Source: Ectocarpus siliculosus
Lineage: Eukaryota > Sar > Phaeophyceae > Ectocarpales > Ectocarpaceae
DNA length: 64,000 nt
Assembly (NCBI GenBank): GCA_000310025.1
Contig: FN649744.1
Location: forward strand, 1,929,459-1,993,458
Reading direction: 5' to 3'
How positions within the stretch are numbered: the stretch's first letter is position 1; each line of letters opens with the position of its first letter. Shown one piece after another: positions 33,973 through 45,425 of this stretch. The translations under genes and the position numbers were made by a program. The notes below the pieces were generated by a model. It saw only the letters and a program-made list of their open reading frames with translations, was not told the DNA's origin and did no database searches.

Positions 33973-35227
33973 TTAACAATCTTGCTCGCAAACATACCCG
34001 ACGAACGAAAACAACACCACGCACCTGGACAGGGCCGCCAAGAGCACACAAGGCTTCGTCGCCCTGCGCTTCAGACCCGGCAGCACGCGAACGATCGGCT
34101 TTGATTTCTCGAGCGCGCTCGGCCAACACCAGGAGATCGCGTGAACTGCATCCACCTGCTTCAGCAAGCGTATGACACCCTTCAGCCCGAACTCCACGTC
34201 TTCCGAAGCATCCCATTCGGTCTCCCACAAAGGTAGAATCGATTCGGCGATCGCCAAGGGCGTATCGTGCATTACACAATTTCCTTCGATTCCTTCATAA
34301 CGAACGCGCGATGCCACGTCCGCCAAGGAGCAAGCGCGTGATTCTGGGAGAATAGGAGCCACCCAGCTCAAATGCGCTCACAAGAGGGGTGTCTTGGAAA
34401 AGTTGGTTTGAGTACATGGGCAAGATACTGTCCTGGGCCATGTTGGCGTATGCACGCGTACGGGTATTCGCAAGAAGGAGCTTGATACACTCCTCACGCC
34501 GACCTTCAACGGCAGCGCACAGTGCAATGCCCTCCGCGTCCACCACACCGTTGTCAAACAGAAAAGTGACGGTATCTACTTGATTCTGAAAAGCGGCCTC
34601 CACGAGAGCTTGTACTCCACCGTCACGAGAACAACCGTCGATTCCGAATCGCTGTACTAGTTCGCGGACAACTTCCAGGTGTCCGTTTTCAGCAGCCGCG
34701 TCCAGCGGAAGGCTTTCGCCGTCGTATGCAGGCAAGAGCGGATTCGCCTTCGCCCCAACGAGAACCCTGACATCTTCAAGTCTCCGTTGTCGTGCCGAAA
34801 TGTACAAGGGTGTCGCTCCGCCTTCTTGCTCACTATCGACATTCGCACCCGCGTGGATCAGCATCACCATTCCTTTGTGGAATCCTTTCGCCGCGGCCAC
34901 GTGAAGCGGCGTACCGTCTACACCACGCGCTTCAACGCCCGCTCCGGCCTTGACCAGAGCCCTGCTGACGGCCAGGTGTTTGATGACAATCGACAGGTGT
35001 AGAGCTGTCGCACCGTCATTGTCCGCCACCGACACTCTGGCTCCGGGTCTCAAAAGGACCCTTACGACCCGCAAGTATCCCATGGTGGAGGCCGCCATAA
35101 GCGGGGTCCGGCCCACATCACCATAGCCTCCATCGATGTCTACCGACCCTTGAGAAAGCACGGCAACCGTGCGCTCGACGGAACCACTGGCTGCGGCATC
35201 ATACAGTTTGCTTAGAGTTGATGGCAT
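33973..35227 (-). pseudogene. Ankyrin-repeat protein gene with one frameshift
   Basis: A single-exon minus-strand gene starting MPSTLSKLYDAAASG at 35227. Several ankyrin repeats follow (GRTPLMAASTMGYLRVVRVL, GATALHLSIVIKHLAVSRAL, GTPLHVAAAKGF, GATPLYISARQRRLEDVRVL, ENGHLEVVREL). The first frame stops at 34295, but a second frame (to 33973) continues the same protein: ADVASRVRYEG ... DTPLAIAES ... VDAVHAISWCWPSALE. That tail is one I recall from a brown-algal ankyrin family. The frames cross at about 34310-34330 in a GGCGG-containing stretch, equivalent to one extra or two missing bases. It is a recent pseudogene, an allele or a sequencing error. Confidence 0.8.
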
Positions 35228-35333
35228 GTTGGAAATGGAAACAAGTACTCGAAGCGCTGTCTATTGTTTCCTGGAAGTAGTGGCGATACACCGTTACCGT
35301 ACTGACATTAAGATTAGCTTCTTTTTGGTTACC

Positions 35334-35740
35334 TTACCCTTTCTTTTTTAGGCTGAGACAAGAGCCTTGTCTGCAACCTTTACTTTCGTTTGTTTGCAAG
35401 GTGTCTTCCTTGCGCTTCGCGGCCGAAGCGGCCTTCGATTTCTTTGTCGTGAGATTTGGAGGCGACTTCACCTTGCGCTTGGTATCCCTCGCCGGACTGT
35501 CCCTCACAACGACAGCCCTATTGTAAGCCGCGGCAGCTGCCATTACCACTCTCTTGATGACGGCGGTCGCTTTGCGTTTCGCGTTCTTCAGGGCCTTTTC
35601 CTTGGCGGCAACGTCGGCAGCCGCCTTCTTCTTGGCCTTTCCTTTTGCAACTAGGGCCGAGCTAGCTTTTTGGGTCCCATGAGCGCGAGTGTCTCGGGGA
35701 TGCTGTTTTCCTTCGGGATTTTGGCCACATCGCTTCTCAT
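35334..35740 (-). pseudogene. Lys/Ala-rich relic resembling the N-terminus of ribosomal protein L7 (uL30)
   Basis: One minus frame reads VAKIPKENSIPETL ... MGPKK, then is out of frame; the neighbouring frame continues ASSALVAKGKAKKKAAADV ... AKEKALKNAKRKATAVIKR. The switch falls at a run of five A (CCCAAAAAG on the minus strand); one more A would join them. 'IPETL' followed by a Lys/Ala-rich helix and '-VI-KR' is typical of the eukaryotic L7 N-terminal extension, but the RNA-binding core is absent. It may be a decayed retrocopy, or an unrelated basic nuclear protein. Confidence 0.4.
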
Positions 35741-36060
35741 CTGTTTCGTGGTGCCATTGTTTCCATGTTTTTTGTAGAATTGTCTGCTTTCTGTTTTTTG
35801 AGAGATGCACTTTCGCCTGCGATATCGATCACTTTTCACGTTAGCTGCGGCTTGAAAACGTGGTTGTAATACTCGGGAGCTTCTCCGACGGAGCGTATCT
35901 CAATCTTGTTCGCGCGTAGAAAAATGAGCCACGGGTGGGGCGCGAGGCACTCGTTTGGGAGCAATTTAACTTTTCCGTACACACCACCATCTGATCCTAA
36001 CTGCCTTGTGTAAATAACTTCAACTTATTTTCCCCGCGTCGCGACCAACTATTGTCAATC
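35741..36060. other. Intergenic; no supported gene
   Basis: No coding signal recognised beyond short frames. Confidence 0.4.
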
Positions 36061-36092
36061 CTCGCCTTTCAGCAGGGAAGAAGCAGTCGGTG

Positions 36093-36470
36093 TCAGCAGC
36101 AGCAGGAGCTTTGACGTGCACGATTTCCCTGCCTGGTTGGGATACGGTTTCGGTCGGGCTGGTGGTGGAGCCGAATCTTGTTGGGGGTCACCGGTGACGC
36201 TGATACCGTATAGTCGGAGGGAACGAGGATCTTCTGGGCCAGACCCAAGCCGGGCGGAAGCAGCAGGAGGGAGCGGCGAAGGAGAGACAAGGGCGTGAAG
36301 GACGCCGAAGCCCACGGCATACTTCGAAGAGGCCAATCTTCTGTCGGCGCCCGGGTTACGGCCTCCACCGCCGCCGACTCTGCGGTGAGCCATGAAGCCC
36401 AACTCAGGGTCAGGAGGAAGGCAACGTGCATGACGCCCAGGAGCATTCGTCGTTTTGTTTGTGGTTTCAA
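36093..36470 (-). CDS. Possible secreted-protein ORF (uncertain)
   Basis: A 125-codon minus ORF has a leader-like start: MLLGVMHVAFLLTLSWASWL followed by a TAESAA cleavage-type site. The overlapping minus frame 36055-36474 is also open and Pro/Ala-rich, so an intron or frameshift may join parts of both. No domain is recognised. The signal peptide is the only positive evidence. Confidence 0.3.
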   Translation of the reverse strand: MKPQTKRRMLLGVMHVAFLLTLSWASWLTAESAAVEAVTRAPTEDWPLRSMPWASASFTPLSLLRRSLLLLPPGLGLAQKILVPSDYTVSASPVTPNKIRLHHQPDRNRIPTRQGNRARQSSCCC

Positions 36471-36479
36471 CCAATGGAC

Positions 36480-38117
36480 CCCCTGTAACCTAGCCCCGCC
36501 CCCCGGCCCCCCCCGGACCCATATTTTCCGCCGCAGGTATGGTCAAGCCGGGCTTCATCTCGCTAGCCAGTTCATGCGGAGGGAAAATGTTGCCCCCCGG
36601 CTCCCCTCGAGAACAAGGGCGTGATGTTCGTGGTGTATCGGCGCCTAAACGCCGGTCGCTCTCTGTTGTTGGCCACTTTGTACGACGGGGAGGATACTTT
36701 GGTGGGGGTGAGCTTGTTTTTTTGTTTGAAGTACGGAGGAAGATACATCCCATGAAATATCGGTTGCGTGGTTGTGTAATATTGCGAAAGTAGTACCGTA
36801 CCGGCCCGCTGATAAGAAAGCTGCCGAAAGAAAGAAAAACAGGCTGGGTTTTTCGCAAAAGTAAGAAAGTGCCCAAGCTGGGTGGCGAAGGCCACACTAT
36901 TTTCTATATGTTGGGGCGTTGGTAGACTACATGTGGGCTATACAACAACGTTGACCTCAGGGTGTCTGGGTGTACATTTCAGCCGTGAGCTGTGAGCTTA
37001 GGTGACCTATGCATGCTGCAGCCCCGCCTTACTCTTACCTTATGTACGGTTGGCGATGCTGTGCTAAACGTTTAGTAGCCCGCCTATGTGTGTGGTGGTC
37101 ATGAAGAGGCTGGGCGGATGGACTACACCACCACCTTCATCACAACCGACTCCTGAGACGACGATCACCCATCAACGACTCTACGCACAGTACACTCAAC
37201 CCGCTCGCATCCGAGCCCACATCAGGCCCCACTTAAAGGTCATATACACCTGAAATGGCCAAGTCTTTTGGTTCGAAAGGAAATCCGCGATTATCCAACC
37301 CAGCGGAGGAGACATCGAGAAACACCGGTGCGAACGCCATCGCACACCCGTGCCCCAACTGATGACACTCCGAAAGGAGATCATCGCACTCGTGTACAGA
37401 ACATCTACTGTTTTCCAGTGCAGCCACGGCCAAAGAACGGGGGCGGGGCGCGCAGTGGAATTGATCTATCACCAGGGGAGGTATACCTGCTGCGGATCGT
37501 TCGCGGAAAAATTATTTTCTTGTAATCTATTAGACGGTCCTGTTTGTACAACCCAAAGATAGAGGGAAAACTAAACGATGGTAGCAATAATACTGTTTTT
37601 ACCCACCATGCCATGCATAGAACCGTTCTATAAGGTGGTTCGGGAAGGCACATCAGCGCCGTGCGCCGGGCACGGGGGCTCCGAGATTGTGGTGGATTCA
37701 TTCGTCAACCGGTCGGTCGGTTGGCGCGACCTTACAAGCGGCGGAATCACCGTTCGCAAAAAAACAGCAGGGGGGACTTTTCCGCGCAATCAACACCTCT
37801 ACTGAACCACAAACGACAAGGCTGTCCAGGTACATTCCGACATCTCAACCCCGCCGAAAGCTGCCGCCCACGATTAAAAAAACTAGCTGGTATGAAGCAG
37901 CAAGATACGTCGGGCTTGATTGACTTGTGGGTCCAGGCCGAGTGATCAACCGACGACTTTCTCGCCGCTCCTCAGGTAGGTAGTCATCGAGTTGGACTTT
38001 GAACGAGAGCGTGAGTGGCCTCCTCTGCACGGCGATACCGGCGTCAAGTAGGCATAGTAGATCACAACGGCTGGCTCGATCCAGAGGGCCACCCGATTGT
38101 AACAATCAGGGAACACT
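36480..38117. other. Intergenic; no supported gene
   Basis: Scattered short frames on both strands, none with a domain. A C-rich stretch lies at about 36495-36520. Confidence 0.45.
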
Positions 38118-38396
38118 TTGGTGACCATGGCGGCAGTGATCCTTCCGATACTCCTGGTTCTGACGGTGACGAAGACCGTGCTGGTTGTCGACGCAGTTTT
38201 TTGGCCTAGCGGGGGTTTCGTAGCTCGCGCCGCCGAGACCATTCGGTCCCAGACTTCCCAAGCCCCGGCAAGGGCAAGGTCTACGGTTGCCTCACCAAGG
38301 CAGCGACCCAAAGGCCCCGCCAGCGCCGGTGCTTTCAAAGTCAGGTATCCCTGTGTTATGGAAATGTTAGCACATAGCCAGTATGAGTCAATGTGA
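38118..38396 (+). pseudogene. 5' part of an ORF interrupted by Copia-2
   Basis: A 92-codon plus ORF with a hydrophobic start (MAAVILPILLVLTV). Its stop codon TGA (38394-38396) is the first three bases of the Copia-2 LTR. The final codons GAG TCA ATG contain the CAATG target site. Across the reconstructed empty site the frame continues directly into 45781-46332. No family is recognised. Confidence 0.35.
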
Positions 38397-38746
38397 TCGA
38401 TAATTCGGGTGGCTTGGTTCTTTGTGGTTGGAGCTCAAAGCGGGTGGCTCATGGCGGAGCGTGGATGGGTAGGAAACGTGTTGAAAACGTAAAGCAAAAG
38501 TATTGGAAAGTATTGTATTCATCGGGGGCGTGCCAGTGCTCGTCAAACCTTCACGGTATCTGGGCACGCCTTCACTCTTTGTCACTCAACGAATCTCTCT
38601 GAATCTCCACCAAATACCTCTCGCAACCAAGGAATATATGTAGAAAGTTCCTATCCCTCCGCATCTCATCACTGTTACTTTCGTACGTACGTACCGGACA
38701 TCTCAACCGTCATACTATGCTACGAGTACTCCCAATATATCTAATA
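38394..38746 (-). repeat. Copia-2 3' LTR
   Basis: On the plus strand it begins TGATCGATAATTCGG and ends CCCAATATATCTAATA. Same length and sequence as 45426-45778 by eye. It contains the short palindrome GTACGTACGTAC. Confidence 0.95.
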
Positions 38747-38758
38747 GCCCCCCTGCTC
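38747..38758 (-). other. Copia-2 polypurine tract
   Basis: GAGCAGGGGGGC on the minus strand, directly adjacent to the 3' LTR: the expected plus-strand primer of an LTR retrotransposon. Confidence 0.8.
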
Positions 38759-39054
38759 GTATGCATCGTCATGCTTCGGCAAATACCAATCCTCTTCTGT
38801 ACCATCATCTCCAAAACAAAACAAAATATTCACAAAACAAACAAAAACCAATATCTTCGCCAAAACAATCCAAAATCCTCCAAGTCCATCACAAGAAAAA
38901 TCAAACACAATCAAAACTCCTCCAAAACAATCAAGAAAAACTAAACACAACAACTCCTCCAACCTTCACCAGACTCTCTCTTTTCTCTTGTCCAATCTCT
39001 CGTCTCTCTCACTCTCTCCATCACAGAATACGAATCGACCCCAAAACACTTCCT

Positions 39055-40476
39055 TCACTGCAAGTTCATCACAAAGTCACGGTGCAACGCAAAAGACTCC
39101 TTGCTAATGGCCTTCGTCAAGAAATCTGCATGCTGAAATTGCGTCGGCACATGAGTAATTGAAATCTCCTTCCTCTCTACCAGCTCCCTGATAAAGTGAT
39201 GTCGTACATCGATGTGTTTCGAGTTGGAGTTCGTGATCGGGTTGTGCGCAATCTGAATCGCTCCCTGATTATCCTCGAACACCGGGATGCACGGCATACC
39301 TGCATCTGGCAACATAAAACGCCACACCTGCCTCAGGAACAACACTTCCTTCAAGACATCGGCAATTGCCACATACTCTGCTTCCGTGGTGGAAAGCGTG
39401 ACACACTTTTGTGTCCTCGAAAACCAAGTCACACACCCTCCCCCACACATCACTAGCCCTCCTGACACCGATCTACGGTCTGTCGCCTTGCTTGCATAGT
39501 CGGCATCCACAAACACCTGCATGCTGATCCCAGTCACCACTCCCCTCTCAAATGTAATCCCCATCCAACTCGTCCTCCGTACGTACCCTAAAATACCGAG
39601 TGCTGCCTTCTAGTGCACCATCTTGGGAGATGCACAATACCGCGCTACTGCTCGTACTGCGTTCGCGATGTCCGGCCTTGTTTGAGTGGCCAACCACATC
39701 AGAGATCCTACCAACTCGCGAAAAGGGACATCAGCGCACGCTTCGTTCTCGTCAAAGTCGGTGAGCTTCACGCTCACAGGCAAGGGCACACTCCTCCCCC
39801 ACTCAATTCCGTACTCTGCAGCCAACTCTTCGGCAAACCTCTGCTGCGAAATCTTCAACAGCCCTCTCTCTACGTCTCTCTCGTAAAAGCACGCGGAGTA
39901 CCACCTCAACTCTCCAAGGTTCTTCACGGGGACCATCTCGTTGAGATCCCTGCCAAACTTGTCACACCTCTCCTTCTGCCCTACAGCAAAAATGTCATCC
40001 ACGTGGACCACGATGATCATGATCACACGTCCCTCCTCCATCAATCGAAAAACACATGCATCCGCCAGACACTGCAAAAAACCTAAAAGTAACAAACACC
40101 TCGTCAGGTGCGCATGCCAATGTCGTGATGCCTGCTTCAAACCATACAGACTCTTGCACAGCTTCACGATCAGGCCAGATAACCTACCACACCCCTGCGG
40201 TAAGCGCATGAAAACATCCTCATCAAGCTCAGACTGCACAAAAGCCTGCTGAATATCAAAATGGCACAAGTCAAGATTCTGCTCACATGCTAATGCTGCC
40301 AACAAGTGCACACTAGACACTGATACGGTGGGTGCAAACAATTCTCCAAAATCAATCGAAGCCCTCTGCATGTCCCCCCGCGCTACAAGTCTTGCCTTGA
40401 ATTTCGTCGGCCATCCATACTCGTCTGCCTTACAGTTGAATACCCACTTAGCATTGATGGCGTTCTCTACTGGTTG
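39055..40476 (-). CDS. Copia-2 reverse transcriptase and RNase H
   Basis: Starts directly after the TAG at 40477-40479. RT motifs: INAKWVFNCKADEYG, ARLVARGDMQ, CHFDIQQAFVQSELDEDVF, SLYGLKQASRHWH, and VVHVDDIFAVG holding the catalytic DD. RNase H motifs: VDADYASKATDRRSVSGG, STTEAEYVAIADVLKE, EDNQGAIQIAHNP and KHIDVRHHFIRE. One in-frame TAG (39610-39612) replaces a residue that is Trp at the matching place in Copia-1 (LHWQAAL). Ends at a TGA at 39055-39057. Confidence 0.92.
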
Positions 40477-40479
40477 CTA
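40477..40479 (-). other. In-frame TAG upstream of Copia-2 RT with readthrough-type context
   Basis: Codons read GTG TAG CAA CCA GTA. UAG CAA CCA fits the UAG-CAR-YYA rule known for leaky stops of plant-virus type. The frame is open for at least 176 codons before and 288 after, and the stop lies at the same place as the Copia-1 TAG at 26600. Confidence 0.75.
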
Positions 40480-41330
40480 CACCGGACTAAAAGTTCCTGC
40501 TTCCAACAAACCGAAAAACTCTCGACCGATTGCATCATTCCATAACTCTGAATGTTGAGACCGCATGGCCTCGTTGAACGTCTTCGGCTCGCGGAGGTCG
40601 CTGGCCATGCAGTGCGGAAGGTCAGGCATCTTGTCAGGAGGACGCTCGGCACGAAGTGCGGCGTCCACATCCTCACGGGTGGCGAACATCGTTGCGAACA
40701 TCTGCGGTCTCCCCCCCCCTCCGGAATCCACGGGCCCCCCAGCTCCCACAGCCCCCCCGCTTCCACGGCCTCCAGGACTCGGATCCGGCTGCGGCGGGGG
40801 CGGTAGGTCGCGGCGTCCTTGATCCACGGCCTCCCGGGTGGCGAGCGACGAGATGAGGGTGTCCTTGTCCATCATGTCCAACAGCTCAAGGCGGTGGTGG
40901 AGAGCGGTGCCGCCACTGGGTGGCGACGGCGGTTTTTGTTGCTCATCCATGAACCGCACTCCATCGCCGCGTGTGCGGCCGTGAACCCTCGTGTCCTCTC
41001 GTCCCAACTCCTTGACGGCTCGTTTCGAAAGCGGCGGGTGCGGAGGAGCGGGGACGGCGGTGCTGGCGGGCTTCGGCGGCGGCGGCGGTAGGCCCGGGGG
41101 CGAACGGGGCGGAGTGGCTGCGGTCGACGGCGGGGCTGAGGATGGTGCGACGGAGATCGGCGACGGCGCTGAAGATCCTGTGAAGATCGACGGGGAAGGG
41201 GGCGGCGCTGCGGTGGTCGCTGGTGCAGGGGGGTAGTACGTCCATGTCCGCGGGGGCGGCGGCGGTGCGGCATCGGCCGCAGGTACGGCGGCGGCCGGCG
41301 AGGGCGCCGCGGTGACCGAAGAACCCCCCC
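40480..41330 (-). CDS. Copia-2 integrase-RT linker
   Basis: A Pro/Ala/Ser-rich linker in the RT frame, reading through APPPPPRTWTYYPP and LSKRAVKELGRED to ATREDVDAALRAERPPD, KTFNEAMRSQHSELWNDAIG and LLEAGTFSPV before the TAG. Its frame differs from the integrase frame by +1 at a run of eight C (41324-41331 on the plus strand). Confidence 0.75.
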
Positions 41331-42120
41331 CGATGGCCGGGCACCGGCGCCGGCGCTCCTGCCCGGCGGTTGACCCACACGACGTTGTTGGTGAGGGCGA
41401 GGCGACCGGTGTCAGCGCGAAGAACGACGGCGGTAGACGTCGAGTGGTTGTTGGCGCCGTGCAGGTAGAAGCACCTCGCGGATTGGACGTCCGCCTTGGT
41501 GGCCCGCTTCACGCGCATCCTACCCTCCTGGAAAAAGGGGACGACGGTGAGGGGCGGCTTCCGGCCGAAGAAGGCCTCGAACGGCGACATCCAGCCCTGA
41601 TTGGCCTTCGTCGCGGAGCGGTTGAAACAACCGGATGCCCAGAGCGCCGACGAGAGCCACAGGCGTTGTCCGTTGGCGCCGATGTTGGGGACGGAGGCGA
41701 GGTCGACGTGGGCCATGGAGAGGATGTGGCGTCGCGCGGCGTGGCCCCCCTTCATCGCACGCCAGATGGCGCTCTCGGCGACGGCGTTTTGTTTGGGGGT
41801 GTTCGGCGCGGTGTACTCGCGCCGGATGCCGGCGGCGTCGCAGAACTCGATGAAAGCGGCGCCGGTGAACTCGCCGCCGTTGTCCATGCGGAAACATCCC
41901 GGAGTGCCCATGCCGTTCATGTCGGCCAAGAAGCGCTTCACGTACTTCAGGGTGTCGCTCTTCGCCCGCATCCCGTACGCCCGTTGCCACCGCGATGCGC
42001 TGTCCACGAACATGATCAGGTACCGGGAGCCGTCCATCGCCTCGGTGAACGGGCCCGTGAGATCGATGTGGACCTTGCCGAACGGCACCGCAGCGCGTGT
42101 CCCACGCCGCGGCACCGGGG
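41331..42120 (-). CDS. Copia-2 integrase
   Basis: Core motifs: VPFGKVHIDLTGPFTEAMDG, RYLIMFVDSASRWQRAYG, CFRMDNGGEFTGAAFIEFC, REYTAPNTPKQNAVAESAIW. The D-D-E residues are present in HIDLTGPF, MDNGGEFTG and NAVAESA. The C-terminal GKP-type segment FFGRKPPLTVVPFF follows. It is one base out of frame with the upstream Gag-protease ORF; the crossing is in AGGAGGGGCCCC near 42115-42130. Confidence 0.9.
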
Positions 42121-45100
42121 CCCCTCCTGCCCTTCGCCTCCACACAGCCCACACATGGCTGCAGCTCCCCGACCAGCCGAACACCCTGCTGCTTGGCAGT
42201 CTCACGCATCAAAAATTCGTTCACGTGGCCGGTGGAAGCGTGGAACAGATTAATATCGATGGTGGGCGTGGATTTTCCTACCGAAAAGGGGGAAGCACCG
42301 GGGGCGATAATCGCCAACGCGTGGGAAAGAGACGGAGGGGCTACGGCCTGCTGCTCATTGCACTCGGAAAGAAAACCTCTCAACACCTCCAAATCATCAT
42401 GCTGCACAGTGAAAGCCAAGGGAGGGGGCTCCGCAGACGCAGAGAATTCATGCGCATCCGGAAAAAAATCACCCGGGGGGACCGTGTCTTTGCCATCCAT
42501 CAACCCAACATCTAGGAACATGCTCATGTCCATGATCGGTAATTCGTCCTGAGAGACAAGGGGGTTGATCCCGATCTCGCGATAGTCTGTCAGCTCTACG
42601 GCAGGGGGAGGCACAATCGAAGACGATTCTACGGCAGCAGTAATCACAGGCTGAAAATCAGGGATCGTCGTGGGGATTGGGTCTACTTCGACAGACGGAA
42701 AAGCACAAATCGGCAGCACTACACCGGAAGTGGTGGAGGGGACGCTGGGAGTCGAAGGTACTACACCGTCGGAGCCGGTGGGCTGGACACCAGGAGTCGA
42801 AGGTACAACGCCGGCCGTTGCGACGGACTGGAAGCCAGAACTCGCAGGTACAACGCCGACCGCAGCGACGGACTGGAAGCCGGTACTCGCACTCGCACTC
42901 GAAGTCGCGCCCGCTCCTGCACTCTGTGGGAAAGGGGGGTTTGCCGCAACAAGGCCTGTGCCAACGCCAGGCGGGGACGCTTGGGCAGAAACACGGGGGG
43001 GGGCATCGGGGCTGTAGGTCACAGCGCTACCAGTATAATCCTGGGGCAATCGAGTAGCCCAGAGCGAGCATCCTACGTCAGAGTATGCAAAGGAAAGCCT
43101 ACCATCGAATAGGTGGACGCCGGTCTCGTCTAGAACGATACGCTGCCTACGCTGCGTGTGGTGCAACGAAAAAAGATTGAAGGTGATTCCAGGCACAACG
43201 TACACGTCCGACATCTGCACGCAAAAATCATGCTCTCCTGACTGGTCTTGCATGTGAAAGGCCATGTTGACCTTCCCCACACACTGCACGCGCAAATAAG
43301 CACCGTTTCCAACCTGTATGTACTCTTTACCAGTCGGCACTGGCCTCAAATCGAACATGTGGTGGCTACTGCTAACAAAGCTGTTCGTGGCACCGCTGTC
43401 GGCCCAAAACTTCTCTCTACCAAAATGGGAAAGCGAGTTCTGCGCAGACAAAGCAAATCCATTACCATTCTCACGCTCGGTACTCGCTACAACACCACTC
43501 GGAACAATCTCGCCTGCAGACACGAAACGTGCCATCAAGAAGTGGAGGGAGCCCGGGGCCGGTGCTGCTGCTCCGGGAGGAGAGGAGTGGGGCGGGGCAT
43601 GAGTCGAGTGCTGCTGCTGCTGGAACGTCGGCGGAGGCGGAGGCTGTGTCGGCGGCTGTTGCTGCTCGTAGTAAGGCGTCGGTGGCGGGTAGTACGGCTG
43701 CTGCTGCTGGGTGTAGTCAGGCGGAGGCTGCTGGTACTGTGGCTGCGGCTGCTCCCAACCCCCATACTCGCTACTATTTGCGGGCCCCCCGTAGGGCGGT
43801 GCACCGTGTTCGTGGTGCATCACGTTTGCATGCCCGTGCGAGGGTCGCCATTGCTGCTGCTGCGGGCGAGGGGGGACAGAGTTTCCATACCTTTGCTGCG
43901 CTCCGCGTCCGCCATGAGGTCCGTGCTGGGGTCCACCACGCCAGCCCCCCCCACCGCGGCCGCCTTGTTGCTGCTGCTGCTGCTGCTGCTGCTGTTGGGG
44001 ACGAGGATGGTAGTACTGCTGTTGCTGAGGCTGCTGCGGATGCTGCTGTTGAGACTGCTGCGGATGCTGCTGTTGAGGCTGCTGCGGCTGTTGTTGTTGC
44101 TGCTGTGATGACTGCTGCCGCCGCTGCTGCTGCCGCTGCTTTCTCTCCTTTTCCCGCTGCTGTTGGTAGCACTCCGCGTTGGTGTGGTTTGACCACGGAT
44201 GAAAATGACAGCGCCTGTCTCCTCTGGTCTCGTCGCTCCTGCTCCGACCGTCGCCTTTGCCGTCCTGTCCGCCGCCGCTCCCACTCGACCCATTTGGGAC
44301 ACGTCCGTCGCCCCGGGGCGCACCGGAAGCGACGAAGGCGTGCCCCACGCCACTCTTTTGCTCCTCCTCCCGTGCGCGCACCAGGTCCGTGTGGGCCTCC
44401 TTCACGGAATCCTCAATCTGCTCAAAAGTCAAATCAGGGGTGCGGTCCAAAAGTTTCTTCTCTATCTTGTAGTCGGACGAGAGTGCAGACACTAGGTGGT
44501 CGTTTGCTTCGTTGTCAGGATACACTGTCCCGTGCGACGCTAGTCTACTCCGCAAAATAGAGAACCTACCGAAGTACTCTTGTGGATGTTCGTTTGCATG
44601 CATTGCGAAGCCATGGTACTCTTTCAAAAGTCTTTTCTTCTCCGCTTTCGCTTGTGGCTCGTAATATTTGAGGAAAATCCTCCAGCCACCACTCGGGCTC
44701 CCGTCCGACACGATTTCCGACAGAATCGGCATGTACGAGATTGACGTGATTAGCACATTCCATGCCACTATAGCCTTGGCTACCTTTTGTTCGCCATACT
44801 CAGTCTTCAGGTCAGTCATACTGATCCCCTGCCTCCCTACTGGGATGTCTTGGTTGCTCATCACTACTTCGTGAACATCCTCCTGCGCAAAGCGTGCTAC
44901 CATGCTCGATCGAAAAATCAAAAGTTTCTGCTGCCTACTGTCCCCCGACTTGAACACACCATCCCAAGGCTCTATTCGTCTACTCTCAGTCATACGGAGG
45001 GTTGCAGGGTGAGACACTGCACCGATATCCCCTGAGGTTTGGAGGCGACCGGCCATGGCAGTAGCAATCGCGTCTGCCAGCTCGTCTGCGGAGGGGTTGG

Positions 45101-45338
45101 GTGTTGGGCGCCCAGGATCTTGCTGGTGTGCTGCCTCTTGTTCCTCATTTCCTCCCCGCTGCTGCTCGGCTCGATGCCGCACCTCCATCTCGGCCATCTT
45201 CTTGGCCAGTTTCTCCTCCATCAGCTGCTCCATCCGAGCTGCTACTCGCTCGTTGACCAGTTCTTCGATCCTGGCGTCCTCCGCTGCTTGGCGGGCTTCC
45301 GCTGCTGGGCGGGATTCATCTTCGCGCCTGGAGGCCAT
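42121..45338 (-). CDS. Copia-2 Gag, protease and GAG-pre-integrase
   Basis: Starts MASRREDESRPAAE at 45338, 88 bp inside the 5' LTR. The Gag body is helical (YYEPQAKAEKKRLLKEYHGF ... EQIEDSVKEAHTDLVRAREE). A Cys/His motif (CHFHPWSNHTNAEC) follows, then a long Gln-rich stretch encoded by CTG/CAG repeats (43965-44150). The aspartic protease motif FWADSGATNSF is near 43395. A linker of ~20-residue degenerate repeats (GVVPSTPGVQ types, 42700-42960) comes next. GAG-pre-integrase ends with HASTGHVNEFLMRETAKQQG and CVGCVEAKG. The reading frame itself stays open to 41520 but is out of phase with integrase after 42120. Confidence 0.92.
42700..42960 (-). repeat. ~60-bp degenerate tandem repeats in the Copia-2 linker
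   Basis: Four or so units of a ~60-bp motif (CTGGAAGCC.../GTCGAAGGTAC on the plus strand) encode repeated VVPSTPGVQPT or VVPASSGFQSVA-like segments between protease and pre-integrase. Confidence 0.7.
43965..44150 (-). repeat. CTG/CAG trinucleotide tract in Gag
   Basis: Interrupted CTG repeats on the plus strand encode poly-Gln with Pro and His interruptions in Gag. Confidence 0.9.
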
Positions 45339-45425
45339 CTTGACCCTGCTGTCGATCGCCGCAAGGCGATGCTCCTAAACCAAGCTCGACCGCGAATCTC
45401 GTAGACGACGTGTCATACGCTAGCG

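Noticed and set aside
38393-38602. Conserved short ORF in both LTRs
   Set aside because: It is the same in both copies only because the LTRs are identical; it has no start signal and is not a known LTR product.
43248-44560. Plus-strand ORFs of ~290-340 codons rich in Leu/Arg or Ala
   Set aside because: They are the complement of the Gln-rich Gag region of Copia-2.
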